DNA from: Mycobacterium nebraskense
Lineage (GTDB): Bacteria; Actinomycetota; Actinomycetes; Mycobacteriales; Mycobacteriaceae
Direction of reading: 5' to 3'
DNA length: 64,000 nt
NCBI RefSeq assembly: GCF_002102255.1
Contig: NZ_LQPH01000156.1
Span: 17,982-81,981 of the forward strand
Made by a program: the position numbers and the translations under genes. Below, piece by piece: positions 9,544 to 17,846 of the stretch. Below the pieces are notes generated by a model. The model saw nothing but the letters and a program-made list of their open reading frames with translations, made no database searches and had not been told where the DNA came from. Position 1 is the stretch's first letter. Every line of letters begins with the position of its first letter.

Positions 9544-9698
9544 GGGCCCACCCGTTTCTCCGTGTGAACTGGATTACAGCGGATTAGGTATTAGCCCGAG
9601 TTCGGTGGAATTAAACCTATTGCCGACAATTACTCAATCGTTAATTTGAGCGGCTATTTGGCAGTTGACCAATTGCGGCGAAACCCTTTATAAAGCCG
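9544..9698. other. AT-rich spacer between embB and the secreted-protein gene
   Basis: A 155-bp non-coding stretch clearly richer in A+T than its surroundings. It contains several TAAT-type boxes and the palindrome CTTTATAAAG at 9686-9695. It probably holds the promoter of the secreted-protein gene, but no single box is convincing. Confidence 0.5.
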
Positions 9699-9699
9699 C
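9675..9699 (-). terminator. Possible terminator after embB
   Basis: GCGGC/GCCGC arms enclose an A/T-rich loop directly after the embB coding region. The stem is short and there is no clear T-tract, so this is weak. Confidence 0.25.
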
Positions 9700-12600
9700 T
9701 AGGGCTTAATGCGGATCTGGCCGGGCGACCACCAACCGCTGCGGGTCGCGGTGCCGAGGTCGAGCTGCGCGGGCTGCGCGTCGGCGATGTTGTCGAACTT
9801 GCGCAGCGATCCCCAGTCCCGGCCCCAGTCGTGGGACAGGTAGGTCGACATCACATGAGCCCGTAGCAGCAGATCAGTGATGCCCAGCAGGCCGCCGTTG
9901 ACGCCGTCCTGCCAGGTGTCGGTGTCCTGCTTCTTGGCGTTGTAGTCCGGAGTTATGCGGAACTTGGGGATCTCGGTGACGCCGTTGACGTGCAGCATCG
10001 GCTGCTGGCACGGGAAGGCCAGCCCGACCGCCCAGTCCATCAGCACCGGCTGTGTCGAACCGACGTACTCCTGCAACGAGCGCAGTTCCGGCACGCGCGG
10101 CGGGGTGAGCGCGATCCAGTCGTCCGGCGTCAGGGACAGGTCCTCGGCGACCACCCGCACCGCGACCGCGTCGGCGGGCATCTGGGAGCGCGCGAAGCGC
10201 AGGTTGCGCCACACCTTCGGCTGCTCCCCGTACAGGTCGTAGGGCACCAGGCGCCCGGCCGGCAGCACGTCGCCGGCCGGCCCGGGCTTGCCGAATTCCA
10301 GGACCACGGTCTGCCCGCTGGTGTGGTGGTGCAGGATGCTGTTGCCGGCGATCGTGCCGGCGGCGGTCACCACGACAAGCGGGTGTCCGGGGTCGGGTTT
10401 CGGCAGCTGGTACCACGCCGAGGTGAGCTTGCTCTGCTGTTGCGCCCCGGTTGCGTAGCTGCCGGCCAGCGGAACCTGGTCGGGGTTGAGGCCGTACGGC
10501 AGCGGCACCGTCGATCCGTTGATGCCCGGCGCCTTCAGCTTGGTCGGAGCGTCCCAGTCGTAGTCGGTTCCGGGCTGTGGGACCGACGTCTCCTTGACCG
10601 ACTCGGCCAGCGTGCGGTCCGGTACGCCGTTGGGGGTGAACCCTGTTGGGTTCACGCCACCCAGCGGGCCCAGCGAGCCATAATTGCCGGGCAGCGGCGC
10701 CATGAAGCCGGCGTTGCTGTCCGGCTCGACGAGCACGTCGTCGGCCAGCCCGCAACCTCCGCTGAATTCCCGCAGGTTGTCCCAGGCGTTGGAATAGGTC
10801 GGGTACTGACGCACGATGCCCGCCACCATCGACGCGATGAACACCAGCGCCATGAAGCCGGCCGCGACCGGCACCGGCGCGGCCGTCACCGTCCGCGCCA
10901 GCCGGCCCTCGCCATGGCTGGGGTCCACGAAGTGCAACCACGCCGCATACACCGCCGCGATGGCGAATAGTGCGAAAAAGATTGCGCTGATAGTGATTCC
11001 GCCGATTTTCGGCATGCTGCTGTTGAACGGCACGCCGTAGCTGGAGACATACCACCAGCCGTTGGTGGTGGCGAAGCACAGCGCCAACACGAACATCACC
11101 GCCGCCAGGAACGCCATCCGGTTGCGCGACCAGCGCAGCACCTTCGGCGACACCAGCACCGTCGTCAGCGCGGCCATCGCGGCGCCCACCGCCGCGAACA
11201 GCCCGAAGTGGTGCACCCACTTGGTCGGGGTGAACATCAGGAAGAACATGGTGCCGAAGATGACGCCCATCAAACGCCAGGCCGGCCCGCGAGCAACTCC
11301 CGGAACTCGCTTGCGCCGCAACATGATGAACACGGCCGTGAAGAGGCACAGCGCGGTGATCAGGAAGCCGAAGCGGCGCGAGAGCGAGCCGTCGACGGTG
11401 GGCAGAATCAGATAGTAGTAGCGCAGGTTCTCGGTGTACCAGGCCTGGCTGGGCCCAATCGCGGTCCGAATCCTGGTGGCTTCCAACACCGTTGACAGCG
11501 TCTGATCGGCGAATACCACGGTCAGGATGACCGTGCCCGCGGCCAGCATGGGTGCCACCAGCGGCAAGGTGCCGACCAGCCGATGCCGGCGGACCAGAAT
11601 GCGCAGGATCGGACGCCCACCGGCGACCAGCGCGGCCACCGCGATCAATCCGGTGGGCTGGACGCCGAGGGTGAATGCCGCGGCGATGACCGCCAGCGCG
11701 GCGGGTGTCAGTCGGCTGTAGCGCATTGAGCGCTCGATCAGCACATAGGTGATCAGCGAACCGACGGCGATGATCGGCTCGGGGCGCAGGCCGTTGTCGA
11801 ATGGCATCCAGGCGGTCAGCAGGACCATGCCCGCCGCCCAATTCGCCGGCTTGCTGGCGGCTACCGCGGGCCCCAGCCGGGGCAGTACCTCACGGGAGAG
11901 CAGCAGCCAGCACACCACCCCGGCGATCAAGTCCGGCAACCGCATCCACAGGCTGGCATCGCTGACATGGGTCATCAGTGCCAGCAGGTTGTAGTACCAG
12001 CCGAAGGGGTCCTCGGGGCTGCCGAACCAGCGGAAGTAGTTCGACATGTAGCCGGCGTGGTCGGCGACCCGGGCCATGCCCAGGATGTAGCCATCGTCCG
12101 ACGAGTTCGCCCCGATCACGTGCCAGAGCACGAAGCCGAAGATCACTGTGATGTCGGCCAGGGTGAACGTGCGCCAGTTCGCGGGGATGAGCCGGCGCAT
12201 CCGGTGACCGTCCAGCTGGTCGAGGCGCCACAGCGCGACCAGCGCGACGATGGTGGACACGATGGCCAGCACCATCGCGGTGAGCTTCAAAGTCGTTGGG
12301 GTGGTGGAGAACCGGGTGTCGATGGTCGCCGACAACTTCAAATCCGGCGGGGCGGGCCCGGTGAGGTCGGTGAACACCCCCACGATCTGTGGCCGCAGGT
12401 TCGGATCGGGGAAACCGCCGCTGATCGGTTTGCCCGCTGGATCATTCAGTCCGACAAAGGTGGCGAAGGCGCCCGCTTTTGTCGAGGTGATCTCGATGTG
12501 CTGACATTGCGGGGACGCCACCTGGTCACGAGGCGCGCTGGCGATCACCACATTGCGGTCGGTGACGTCGACGCGCTTGCCGTTGACGACCACGAACAAC

Positions 12601-12899
12601 GCATTCAGCGCGGCATCCTTGCCCTTCTTGGGCGCCGTACTCAACACGACCCCGCCGTCTGGTGGCAGGGCGCGCACCGCAGAGCAGGGCACGGTTGCCG
12701 TCACGTCGACCGGGGTCAGCGAAATCAGCGGTGCGGTAACGCTATTCAGCTGACCGTTCTGTGGCCAATTCAGGGTCGCGGTGGTCTGCACGACGGGCAA
12801 CAGGGGAGTGGCCACCGACAACACGAACCCGACCAGGCCGGCGATGGTCGCCACCCAGCGCGTCATCCGCACGTCCTTGCCAGCCGTCGTCACGCTCAT
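9699..12899 (-). CDS. embB: Arabinosyltransferase EmbB
   Basis: GT-C arabinosyltransferase of 1066 aa that adds arabinofuranose from decaprenyl-phospho-arabinose to arabinogalactan; it is the main ethambutol target. It shows multiple membrane helices, the catalytic DDG motif in SSDDGYILGMARV and a large C-terminal carbohydrate-binding domain. The residue equivalent to M. tuberculosis Met306 is Met275 here (codon 12075-12077, ATG), i.e. the unsubstituted state. The N-terminus is shorter than I recall for M. tuberculosis and one cytoplasmic linker (around residue 231) is about 20 residues shorter. The ATG overlaps the embA stop (ATGA). Confidence 0.97.
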   Translation of the reverse strand: MSVTTAGKDVRMTRWVATIAGLVGFVLSVATPLLPVVQTTATLNWPQNGQLNSVTAPLISLTPVDVTATVPCSAVRALPPDGGVVLSTAPKKGKDAALNALFVVVNGKRVDVTDRNVVIASAPRDQVASPQCQHIEITSTKAGAFATFVGLNDPAGKPISGGFPDPNLRPQIVGVFTDLTGPAPPDLKLSATIDTRFSTTPTTLKLTAMVLAIVSTIVALVALWRLDQLDGHRMRRLIPANWRTFTLADITVIFGFVLWHVIGANSSDDGYILGMARVADHAGYMSNYFRWFGSPEDPFGWYYNLLALMTHVSDASLWMRLPDLIAGVVCWLLLSREVLPRLGPAVAASKPANWAAGMVLLTAWMPFDNGLRPEPIIAVGSLITYVLIERSMRYSRLTPAALAVIAAAFTLGVQPTGLIAVAALVAGGRPILRILVRRHRLVGTLPLVAPMLAAGTVILTVVFADQTLSTVLEATRIRTAIGPSQAWYTENLRYYYLILPTVDGSLSRRFGFLITALCLFTAVFIMLRRKRVPGVARGPAWRLMGVIFGTMFFLMFTPTKWVHHFGLFAAVGAAMAALTTVLVSPKVLRWSRNRMAFLAAVMFVLALCFATTNGWWYVSSYGVPFNSSMPKIGGITISAIFFALFAIAAVYAAWLHFVDPSHGEGRLARTVTAAPVPVAAGFMALVFIASMVAGIVRQYPTYSNAWDNLREFSGGCGLADDVLVEPDSNAGFMAPLPGNYGSLGPLGGVNPTGFTPNGVPDRTLAESVKETSVPQPGTDYDWDAPTKLKAPGINGSTVPLPYGLNPDQVPLAGSYATGAQQQSKLTSAWYQLPKPDPGHPLVVVTAAGTIAGNSILHHHTSGQTVVLEFGKPGPAGDVLPAGRLVPYDLYGEQPKVWRNLRFARSQMPADAVAVRVVAEDLSLTPDDWIALTPPRVPELRSLQEYVGSTQPVLMDWAVGLAFPCQQPMLHVNGVTEIPKFRITPDYNAKKQDTDTWQDGVNGGLLGITDLLLRAHVMSTYLSHDWGRDWGSLRKFDNIADAQPAQLDLGTATRSGWWSPGQIRIKP

Positions 12900-15800
12900 G
12901 GCAGTGCCCGAATCGGTCCCTGCCGGCTCCAGCCGTGCACTGTCATCACACCCTGTTCGACAACGGCGTCCGGCGCCTGATCAGCCGGCACCAACCGGAA
13001 GTACTGCTCCACGGATCCCCAGTCGCGATACCAGTCGCCACGCAGATACGTCGAGATCGTCGAGGTACGAAGCATCGCCTGAGTGAACAGGAACGGACCG
13101 CCGGCCTCGCTGGCCTGCCACCCGTTCGACGACGACGCCGTCTGCTTGTGGTCGGGCAGGATCCGGTATTGCGGAAGTTCGGCCACGCCAAGGTGTTCGG
13201 AGAACGGCCGTTGGCACGGAAAGTTGGCGGCGGTCGCGATGTCCATCAGCACGGGTGTGTGCGAACCGATCAGCTGCTGCAAGGGTTCCAGCACCGGAAC
13301 CCGCGGCGGCGTGAACGCGAACCACTGATCCGAACTCAGGTTCGGGTCGTAGGCGACGATGCGCGCCACGTTGGCCTCGGGCGGCGCCCAGGTCAGTGGG
13401 AACCGCAGATTGCGCCATGCCGGCTCCGGTCCGATATCGATCGGCTGCACCTCCGCCAGCGGCTGGGTGGTGCCGTCGGGGCGAGCGACTCCCCATTGCA
13501 ACTTCAGCGACTGCCCGTAGGTGAAGGTGCCGTCCTCTTTGTACGACCAGATCGCACCGGACGCCGACACCACGACGATCGGGCGGTCCGGGGTGCGCTG
13601 CGGCAGCTGATACCACGCCGAGGTGGCGGTGGCGGCCAACGAGTTCTCGCCGTAGCTGCCCATCACCGGGGTGCGGGCCGGGTCGAGACCGAACGGCAGC
13701 GCCGCGTGCGAGCCGTTGACCCCGACGGGGCCTTTCCCGCCGGCCGTGCCCGCCGAGTCGCTCATCGCGGCGTTTGGCTTGTTGGGTGACGCGTCGGAAT
13801 TCACCACCCCCGGTTTGGTCACCACGGGGTACGACCTCAGGTCATCGCCCACGCCGTCGGGTTTGAAGCCGACCGGGTTGCTACCGCCGAGCGGGCCGCC
13901 GGGGCCGAAGGTCTGCCCGGGCGCCGGCTGCAGCATGCCGGCATTGGGGTCGGGCTCGGTCAGCACGTCGTCGGCCATCGCGCAGCTTTGCGGGGAAGTC
14001 CCCGCAAGACCCGAGGTGATGGCGGCGAGATTGGCCTTGCCGGTGGTGTAGAGCGGGTAGCGGAACACCGCGCCTTTGGTCAGTGAGGCGACTTCGCCGA
14101 CGACCATGATGGTCGCGACCACGAGCAGGGGCGTCGACGCCAGCACCCGGTTGCGCCGGTTGTCCTTGACTTCGGTGTGGCCGGCGTAGTCCATCCGGAA
14201 GTGCTGCCACGCGGCCAGCAGGCCGGTGAGGATCGACAACGTCAAGAACATCGACGTCACCGGATGGCTCGCGATGACCGGCTGGATGTCGTACCAGGGC
14301 ACCCCGTAGTTGCCGACGTAGAACCAGCCGTTGATGCCGGAGGTCGCCACCGCCAACACGAACAGCAGTGCCGTCACGTACAGCGTGAGGTTGCGGCGGT
14401 TGTGCAGGCCGATCCGCGCAAGGGCGAACGCGGTGACCGCACCCAGCGCCCCGGCCAGTCCGGCGAAGGCGCCGAACTGGATCGCCCACTTCGTCGGGGT
14501 GAACGTCAAGAGCAAGAGGCCAAGGGCGGTGGTGCCGATCAACCGCCAGGCCGGGCCGCTGGCGACTCCCGGCACTCCACCCCGGCGCAGCAGGATGACC
14601 AGCATCCCGAACAGGCACAGCAACAGCACCAGGACCGCGAATCGCCTAGCCATGGACCCGTCGGGGTTGGACTCCACCGTGAGGAAGTAGTAGCGAAGCC
14701 CCTCCTGGTACCACGCGATCGTCGGCCCGACTTTGTATTTGATGCGCGCAGACTCGGCGATGGTGGCCAGCGTCTGGCTGCGGAACACAACGACGGTGAT
14801 CAGGGACAGCGACGCCGCCAGCACCGCCAGCGGCGCGAGCAGCCCGTCGGTCGCCCGGCGCCGCCGGATCGTCTGGGCGACGGCCCGCGATCCGGTCAGC
14901 AGCGCGGCGACGGCGATCAAGCCCTGTGGCGCCAGCGTCGCGGTGAGCATGGCGACGAAGATGGCGACCGCGGCCGGGGCCAGCCGTTGCAGCGCGATCG
15001 CGCGTTCGACCAGGATCCAGGTGATCAGCACGCCGAGCGCGATCAGTGGCTCGGGCCGCAAGCCGTTGTTGAACGGCAACCAGGCGGCCAGGAACACCGC
15101 ACCCGCGGTGAACACCGCCACCCGGTTCGCCGCCAGGCCGCCCCTGCCCGGCCCCAGCCTGCGCAGGATCCAGTGGCTGATCACCAGCCAGCAGGCGATC
15201 CCGGCCAGCGTGGCCGGTAACCGCATCCACACGCCGGCGGTGCTGACCGACGCCAGCCTGGACAACACCCCGAGGTACCAGTCGAACGGCGCGTCCGTCG
15301 CGCCGAAGTAGCGGTAGTAGTTGGCGATATAGCCGGCCTTGGGGGCGACACGGGCGATGGTCAGGTTGTAGCCGTCGTCGGATGAGGTGGCGCCGATGAC
15401 GTGCCAGAGCAGCAGCGTCGCGATCACTCCGGCGTCGGCGATCCAGGTCGCCACCCCTACCCGGCGCCACGAACTCCACCGCGCCCGGGGGCGGTACCGG
15501 GAGAGCCAGGCGATCGGCGACCGCCAATTGACCAGCGTGCCGCCGCCGCGACTGCGACGGTCCAGCGCGGCCAGCGCGATCACGGCCGTCAGGACGGCCA
15601 GGGCGCCCACGACCATGGCGAGCTGTTTGAGGGCGGTGGGGGCGGTGATGAACCGGGTGTCGATGTCGACGCGGGCGGACAGTCCGGGTTGGGCGGGCAC
15701 CTTCAGGTCCGTGAAGATCCCGCCGACTTGGGGCTTCTTTTCCGAGGACAGCATCCCGGCGGCGCCCGGCATGCCGACGAACTCCGCGCCCGCCGAGCCC

Positions 15801-16231
15801 GCGTCGGCCCAGGCGTGCAGCACGCTGCAGGCCCCGCCGGCGACCGCCTGCCGCGGCGCTGCCGCGGCCACGGTGTCGCGGAACGCGACGACCACCAGGT
15901 CCTTGTCGGCGCGCACGAACAGACCGTCCTTGCCGGCGTCTATCCCGCCGGCGGGCAGGGTGGAGACCACCAAGCCGCCGCTGGGGGGCAGGGTGGCGAT
16001 CGCCGCGCATGGAATGGAGATGTCCAGTGCCCGCGGCGCCCCGGACACCAGGGGCGCGGTGATCTGGGTGACGTGCCCGTCGGTGGTGCCCTGGGGCCAC
16101 AGCACGGTCGCGGTGGTCTGTCGAACGGGGAGCAACGGGACGAGCGCGCACAACAGCAGTCCCACGATCCCCGCGACGGCGGCCACCAACCGGGGGATCC
16201 GCTGCGATCGCTGATTACCGTCGGGGGGCAC
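12896..16231 (-). CDS. embA: Arabinosyltransferase EmbA
   Basis: GT-C arabinosyltransferase of 1111 aa that acts with EmbB in building the branched arabinan of arabinogalactan. It has the acidic TSSDDGYNL motif, many membrane helices and a C-terminal carbohydrate-binding domain. The GTG start gives an N-terminus (PPDGNQRSQRI) that matches the EmbA family. It lacks a Shine-Dalgarno but has TACGAT 8 nt upstream, so embA-embB may have their own promoter. Unlike M. tuberculosis, embA does not directly follow embC: a three-gene cassette and a 126-bp spacer with a direct repeat lie between them. Confidence 0.97.
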   Translation of the reverse strand: MPPDGNQRSQRIPRLVAAVAGIVGLLLCALVPLLPVRQTTATVLWPQGTTDGHVTQITAPLVSGAPRALDISIPCAAIATLPPSGGLVVSTLPAGGIDAGKDGLFVRADKDLVVVAFRDTVAAAAPRQAVAGGACSVLHAWADAGSAGAEFVGMPGAAGMLSSEKKPQVGGIFTDLKVPAQPGLSARVDIDTRFITAPTALKQLAMVVGALAVLTAVIALAALDRRSRGGGTLVNWRSPIAWLSRYRPRARWSSWRRVGVATWIADAGVIATLLLWHVIGATSSDDGYNLTIARVAPKAGYIANYYRYFGATDAPFDWYLGVLSRLASVSTAGVWMRLPATLAGIACWLVISHWILRRLGPGRGGLAANRVAVFTAGAVFLAAWLPFNNGLRPEPLIALGVLITWILVERAIALQRLAPAAVAIFVAMLTATLAPQGLIAVAALLTGSRAVAQTIRRRRATDGLLAPLAVLAASLSLITVVVFRSQTLATIAESARIKYKVGPTIAWYQEGLRYYFLTVESNPDGSMARRFAVLVLLLCLFGMLVILLRRGGVPGVASGPAWRLIGTTALGLLLLTFTPTKWAIQFGAFAGLAGALGAVTAFALARIGLHNRRNLTLYVTALLFVLAVATSGINGWFYVGNYGVPWYDIQPVIASHPVTSMFLTLSILTGLLAAWQHFRMDYAGHTEVKDNRRNRVLASTPLLVVATIMVVGEVASLTKGAVFRYPLYTTGKANLAAITSGLAGTSPQSCAMADDVLTEPDPNAGMLQPAPGQTFGPGGPLGGSNPVGFKPDGVGDDLRSYPVVTKPGVVNSDASPNKPNAAMSDSAGTAGGKGPVGVNGSHAALPFGLDPARTPVMGSYGENSLAATATSAWYQLPQRTPDRPIVVVSASGAIWSYKEDGTFTYGQSLKLQWGVARPDGTTQPLAEVQPIDIGPEPAWRNLRFPLTWAPPEANVARIVAYDPNLSSDQWFAFTPPRVPVLEPLQQLIGSHTPVLMDIATAANFPCQRPFSEHLGVAELPQYRILPDHKQTASSSNGWQASEAGGPFLFTQAMLRTSTISTYLRGDWYRDWGSVEQYFRLVPADQAPDAVVEQGVMTVHGWSRQGPIRALP

Positions 16232-16239
16232 GAGGCTCG

Positions 16240-16245
16240 ATCGTA
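16240..16245 (-). promoter_or_regulatory. -10 box before embA
   Basis: TACGAT ends 8 nt before the embA GTG, which has no Shine-Dalgarno. It could drive embAB independently of embC. Confidence 0.45.
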
Positions 16246-16256
16246 AGCGAAGCCGC

Positions 16257-16344
16257 TTTGTCCGCCGAGGACGCGGGGCCGCGCGCGGGCCCGCGGACGG
16301 TCGGACATTGAAGATTTTGTCCGCCGAGGACGCGGGGCCGCGCG
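16257..16344. repeat. 29-bp direct repeat upstream of embA
   Basis: Two identical 29-bp copies, at 16257-16285 and 16316-16344, begin TTTGTCCGCCGAGGACGC and end CCGCGCG. They fill most of the spacer between the isomerase-like gene and embA. The 59-bp offset and preserved identity suggest a recent duplication or a pair of binding sites. Confidence 0.85.
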
Positions 16345-16357
16345 GGGCCGTGCAGCG

Positions 16358-16981
16358 TCAGCGGGTGAGCCGGGCGGCCAGGGTGTCCAGGCCGGGGCCG
16401 TCGAGGTCGGCGAGCGCAGCGGGCCGCCCGGACATCGCCATCAGAAGCGCCTCCCCGGGCCCGGTGACTTCCGGGCCGTGGCCGTGTTCCCAATCGAGGT
16501 CGGTGGCGCGCAGCCGCAGCCCTCTGATCCGGCGTCCGGCGCCGAGCCTGGGATTGCCGGGCACCAAGCCGAGGACCCGCTCGAGCCGATCGACCGGCAC
16601 GCTGCGCGGTCGCCCCAGCGCGCGGCGGATGTCCTGGTGGTGGATGGTGCCGTCGACGAGTGCGATCATCCCGCCGAAACCCGCTGTCAGGCCGCGTGGT
16701 TGGAGATGGGTACGCAGAAAATACAGCAACTGTTCGGGACTCAGGTCCGCGAACTCGTCGACGCCGACCTGGTTGGCCCGGACCAGCCAGCCCTTCGCGA
16801 AGCGCTTCAGCAGCCCGAGGGCGCCGAGCTCTTCGTAGCTGATCACATGCGCCACAACGTCTTTGACCGTCCAACCGGAACACAGGCTGGGCGCGTCCCA
16901 CTGCTGCGGCGTCAGGGTGGCCAGGAATTCCGCCAAATCGGCCCGCTCGGCGCCGGCCATGTCCATCAGGGTGGCCGTCAT
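16358..16981 (-). CDS. Maleylpyruvate isomerase-like (DinB-fold, mycothiol-dependent family) protein
   Basis: A 207-aa protein of the DinB-like metal-dependent family linked to mycothiol chemistry. Its N-terminal half has the family pattern CSGWTVKDVVAHV, with a candidate metal-binding His, and a later TIHHQDIRR segment supplies further His residues. The ATG at 16981 overlaps the stop of the SRPBCC gene (ATGA); a longer upstream reading merely overlaps that gene. It is the last gene of the cassette inserted between embC and embA. Its substrate is unknown; detoxification is plausible. Confidence 0.82.
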   Translation of the reverse strand: MTATLMDMAGAERADLAEFLATLTPQQWDAPSLCSGWTVKDVVAHVISYEELGALGLLKRFAKGWLVRANQVGVDEFADLSPEQLLYFLRTHLQPRGLTAGFGGMIALVDGTIHHQDIRRALGRPRSVPVDRLERVLGLVPGNPRLGAGRRIRGLRLRATDLDWEHGHGPEVTGPGEALLMAMSGRPAALADLDGPGLDTLAARLTR

Positions 16982-17463
16982 TTCCGGGCCCCGGCGGGCA
17001 GCAGGCGGGCGTAGCGATCCAGGTACAGCGGCCAGCCCGCCTCGCCGTCGACACCCTCGGCGACGGATTGCCATCCGGGACCGTGGCGGTCCAGGTGGCG
17101 GTGTTCGAGGTCGACCCGGGTGCGGGCGTCGGACTCCGCGGTGAAGCGCACCTCGACTTCGCTGGTTTTAGCCTGGTCGGACTCCAGCTGCCAGGTAGGG
17201 CCGATATCCCAGCTGAACAGGAGCCGGTGCGGCGGCTCGTAGGCCAAGACCCGCGCCCAGCGGCACACGCTGCCGTCGACGCCGCGGTCGTAGATGTGGC
17301 CGCCCGCCCGGGGCTCGAACACCGTCTCGGCGATCGGGACCGCCAGCAGGTTATGCTCCCGGGGCTTGAAGGCGCCGAACTGCTCGGTGAAGACGGCGAA
17401 CGCCCGCTCGATTGGCGCGTTGACGACGACGTGGTGGGTGACGTTGGGAATCCGTTGCATCAC
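16978..17463 (-). CDS. SRPBCC (AHSA1/START-like) domain protein
   Basis: A 161-aa single-domain protein of the Bet v1-like SRPBCC superfamily, with the typical opening VVVNAPIERAFAVFT and strongly patterned strands (HRLLFSWDIGP, SEVEVRFT). Such proteins bind hydrophobic ligands, and in ArsR-linked pairs they are often the only partner gene. GTG 17463 and ATG 17460 are both possible starts; AAGGAG 7 nt before the GTG favours it. It overlaps the arsR stop and the isomerase-like start, so the three genes are coupled. Confidence 0.85.
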   Translation of the reverse strand: MMQRIPNVTHHVVVNAPIERAFAVFTEQFGAFKPREHNLLAVPIAETVFEPRAGGHIYDRGVDGSVCRWARVLAYEPPHRLLFSWDIGPTWQLESDQAKTSEVEVRFTAESDARTRVDLEHRHLDRHGPGWQSVAEGVDGEAGWPLYLDRYARLLPAGARK

Positions 17464-17783
17464 AGGGCTTCTCCTTCACTCTCGTCGATCCTCTGGGCGT
17501 AGCCGGCCAGCGCCTGCGTCCAGAACCGGTCGAGATCGGCACGCAATGCCTCCAGGCCAGTCGGGTCGAGTTGGTAGACCCGGCGGGTCCCCGCGGCGCG
17601 GTCACGCACCAGCCCGGCGGACTTGAGCACTTTGAGGTGTTGTGACACCGCCGGCCTGCTGACGGGCAGGTCGCGAGCCAATTCGCCGACCGCCGACGGG
17701 CCGTGCGCGAGACGTTCGACGATGGCCCGCCGCGTCCCGTCGGCCAGGGCCAGCCACACGTCACCGCTTTGGTAAGTGACCAC
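17460..17783 (-). CDS. ArsR-family transcriptional regulator
   Basis: A 107-aa winged-helix repressor with the full ArsR helix-turn-helix (LARDLPVSRPAVSQHLKVLKS) and a basic wing (TRRVYQL). It lacks the paired-Cys metal site of ArsR/SmtB, so it probably senses a non-metal ligand, as in other ArsR-SRPBCC pairs. It is the first gene of the cassette, 63 bp after embC on the same strand, with a TATGCT box 8 nt before the GTG, so it probably represses its own transcription. Whether it also affects embAB is open. Confidence 0.9.
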   Translation of the reverse strand: MVTYQSGDVWLALADGTRRAIVERLAHGPSAVGELARDLPVSRPAVSQHLKVLKSAGLVRDRAAGTRRVYQLDPTGLEALRADLDRFWTQALAGYAQRIDESEGEAL

Positions 17784-17791
17784 GAACGGTA

Positions 17792-17797
17792 AGCATA
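17792..17797 (-). promoter_or_regulatory. -10 box of the arsR cassette
   Basis: TATGCT ends 8 nt before the arsR GTG. It lies inside an imperfect dyad (GGTAAG...GTTACGG, 17788-17806) that could be the autoregulatory operator. Confidence 0.45.
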
Positions 17798-17846
17798 GGG
17801 TTACGGATAAGGGTCGGCAAGACCCGGCCGACGGCCGAGGCGATGC

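Noticed and set aside
12075..12077. EmbB ethambutol-resistance codon
   Set aside because: The residue equivalent to Met306 is ATG (Met275 here), so there is no resistance substitution at this position.
16257..16344. 29-bp direct repeat as a minimal CRISPR
   Set aside because: There are only two copies with a single 30-bp spacer and no cas genes. The repeat lies in a promoter region.
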